This document shows, in pieces, positions 21,535-22,203 of a DNA stretch of 22,203 nt; positions within the stretch are counted from its first letter, which is position 1; each line of letters opens with the position of its first letter. The notes under the pieces were generated by a model. That model saw nothing but the letters and a program-made list of their open reading frames with translations. It ran no database searches and had not been told where the DNA came from. The DNA lies in IMG/VR virus record IMGVR_UViG_3300048904_000449, positions 1 to 22,203 of that record. One strand, 5' to 3'. Made by a program: the position numbers and the translations under genes. The stretch comes from a virus.

Positions 21535-21903
21535 TTGATTCTTTTAAGAAAAGGGAGCTTTTCAGAGAAAATGAATAATTTCATAAAATCAATCCATTGC
21601 AGGGCAAGATGGAATATTATAGACGAGATTAAAAATGAACTCGACGAATTAGGACAAAAAAATGAAAGAGGTCCTATATGTTTGTCTGTTGGTAATCTGG
21701 AGTACTTAAATATTGCATTACCGATAGCAACAGCTCTTATTGGAGGAGTGACTGGCATATTAGTAGCTTTTGTTAATCGAGGTAAAAAAGTGCGAATTGT
21801 GTTCGATGGCGATGCCATAAAAGAAATCGATGCATCAAACTGTAATCCTGATGAACTCGTTGCCACAATTCAAAAGATTAAAGCTATAGATATCTTAGAC
21901 TAA
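21535..21903 (+). CDS. Small single-membrane-helix protein, unknown function
   Basis: I do not recognise a named family with certainty. The frame gives 122 aa from TTG 21535, or 110 aa from ATG 21571 (GGGAG 13 bases upstream). A soluble N-terminal part (ARWNIIDEIKNELDELG) leads to one membrane helix (IALPIATALIGGVTGILVAFV, about residues 59-79 of the longer form), then a small C-terminal domain with the pattern KKVRIVFDGDAIKEIDASN...DELVATIQKI. A helix followed by such a beta-alpha module recalls small effector-associated proteins linked to conflict systems; that resemblance is from memory and tentative. The start is uncertain, and an upstream open frame without a start hints at an N-terminal truncation. 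It is AT-rich like the OLD-type gene and may act with it. Confidence 0.65.
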   Translation: MILLRKGSFSEKMNNFIKSIHCRARWNIIDEIKNELDELGQKNERGPICLSVGNLEYLNIALPIATALIGGVTGILVAFVNRGKKVRIVFDGDAIKEIDASNCNPDELVATIQKIKAIDILD

Positions 21904-21966
21904 ACACTCACAAGAATTGAGCAGCCACTTCATCGCCAATGCAGCACTTAACTATATGAAATATAA

Positions 21967-21994
21967 GGCCGAAAATAGTATTCGGTCTTTTTTT
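21967..21994 (+). terminator. Intrinsic terminator
   Basis: The stem GGCCGAA / TTCGGTC (one G-T pair) with a seven-base loop is followed by seven T. It lies about 60 bases after the stop of the small membrane-protein gene and would end that transcript. Confidence 0.85.
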
Positions 21995-22083
21995 ATCTGC
22001 ATAATAATGAATTGTCTGCACGCGTTAGGCTTACCTTTATGCTGGCATCTACACTTAATTCTCTTAGCAACTCAGGAGGATTT

Positions 22084-22203
22084 ATGTCTGATAGACCGAT
22101 TGAAGCGGATGAGCTTGAAGAAGATACTAAGGTGAAGCCGGATGAGCATGAAAAAGACGATGAGAGTCTGGCACCGGAGTCGGGCGACAACCAGCCTGAT
22201 TGA
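22084..22203 (+). CDS. 39-aa very acidic small protein
   Basis: ATG 22084 is preceded by a perfect AGGAGG four bases upstream, so this start is preferred over the longer frame from 22012. The 39-aa product (begins MSDRPIEADELEEDTKVKPD) is rich in Asp and Glu, hydrophilic and probably disordered, with no cysteine or hydrophobic core. The stop is the last codon of the window. I do not recognise it. It may be a phage gene before int, or the first host gene; the window does not show which. A DNA-mimic role would fit its charge but is only speculation. Confidence 0.65.
   Translation: MSDRPIEADELEEDTKVKPDEHEKDDESLAPESGDNQPD

Noticed and set aside
21336-21866. 176-codon minus-strand frame as one gene
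   Set aside because: It starts with GTG without a ribosome site, and its first half is the mirror of a clearly coding plus-strand membrane protein. Only the C-terminal part is considered possible and is reported separately.
21904-22083. Attachment site or tRNA end near the right edge
   Set aside because: No tRNA-like fold or known P2/186 att core could be recognised, and the other prophage end is not available to look for a repeat.

Overview
This window is most of a temperate P2/186-type myophage (Peduovirus-like) integrated in, or isolated from, a gammaproteobacterium. P2/186 relatives, the P2-like cos and replication origin, a LexA-type box and about 55-60% GC in the late genes all suggest an Enterobacterales host; I cannot name the genus. 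The order is the reverse complement of the standard P2 map. No tRNA, rRNA, CRISPR array or insertion sequence was seen. The integrase, the genes from G (tail fibre assembly) through D, and an attachment site are not in the window, so neither prophage end is shown.

Layout. Positions 1-3060 (minus) hold the baseplate/tail-fibre operon V-W-J-I-H, with H cut by the left edge. A low-GC plus-strand membrane-protein gene (3156-4217) is inserted between V and S. Positions 4221-9778 (minus) hold the O-N-M-L-X-Y-K-lysB-lysC-R-S operon: scaffold, capsid, terminase small subunit, head completion, lysis and tail completion. Positions 9924-12709 (plus) hold P and Q, the terminase ATPase and portal. A symmetric dyad between O and P, seen again upstream of V, is the likely late-activator (Ogr/B-type) site. 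From 12740 to 14550 is the cos-proximal accessory region: a bidirectional terminator, a GNAT toxin/DUF1778 antitoxin pair with a long leader, a small ORF, the 19-bp cohesive-end site, and a 58-aa gene behind a LexA box, in the place where phage 186 carries its SOS-induced antirepressor gene tum.

Positions 14550-18770 (minus) are the early/replication operon: Cox-like regulator, CII, Fil-like, two small conserved proteins, a DksA/TraR-type zinc finger, and the rolling-circle initiator A with its nick site inside the coding sequence. Divergent from it at 18885 is a CI repressor with two tandem DNA-binding domains, followed in the same direction by an OLD-type ABC-ATPase/Toprim protein (likely antiphage defence expressed in the lysogen), a small membrane protein of unknown function and a 39-aa acidic protein.

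How it fits together. In the lysogen, CI would hold the Cox/CII/A operon off while the OLD-like protein, the TA pair and perhaps the 3156-4217 membrane protein give accessory functions. DNA damage would release the LexA-controlled 58-aa gene, a candidate antirepressor, because CI has no recognisable self-cleavage domain. Gene A then nicks its own origin, and a late activator encoded outside the window would switch on the three late operons seen here. Lysis uses a small two-helix holin, a P1 Lyz-like signal-anchor endolysin with a three-cysteine switch, and an overlapping spanin pair. The least described parts are the double-headed CI with its direct-repeat operator region, the LexA-controlled small gene, the OLD-like gene with its membrane neighbour, and the inserted gene at the S-V junction.
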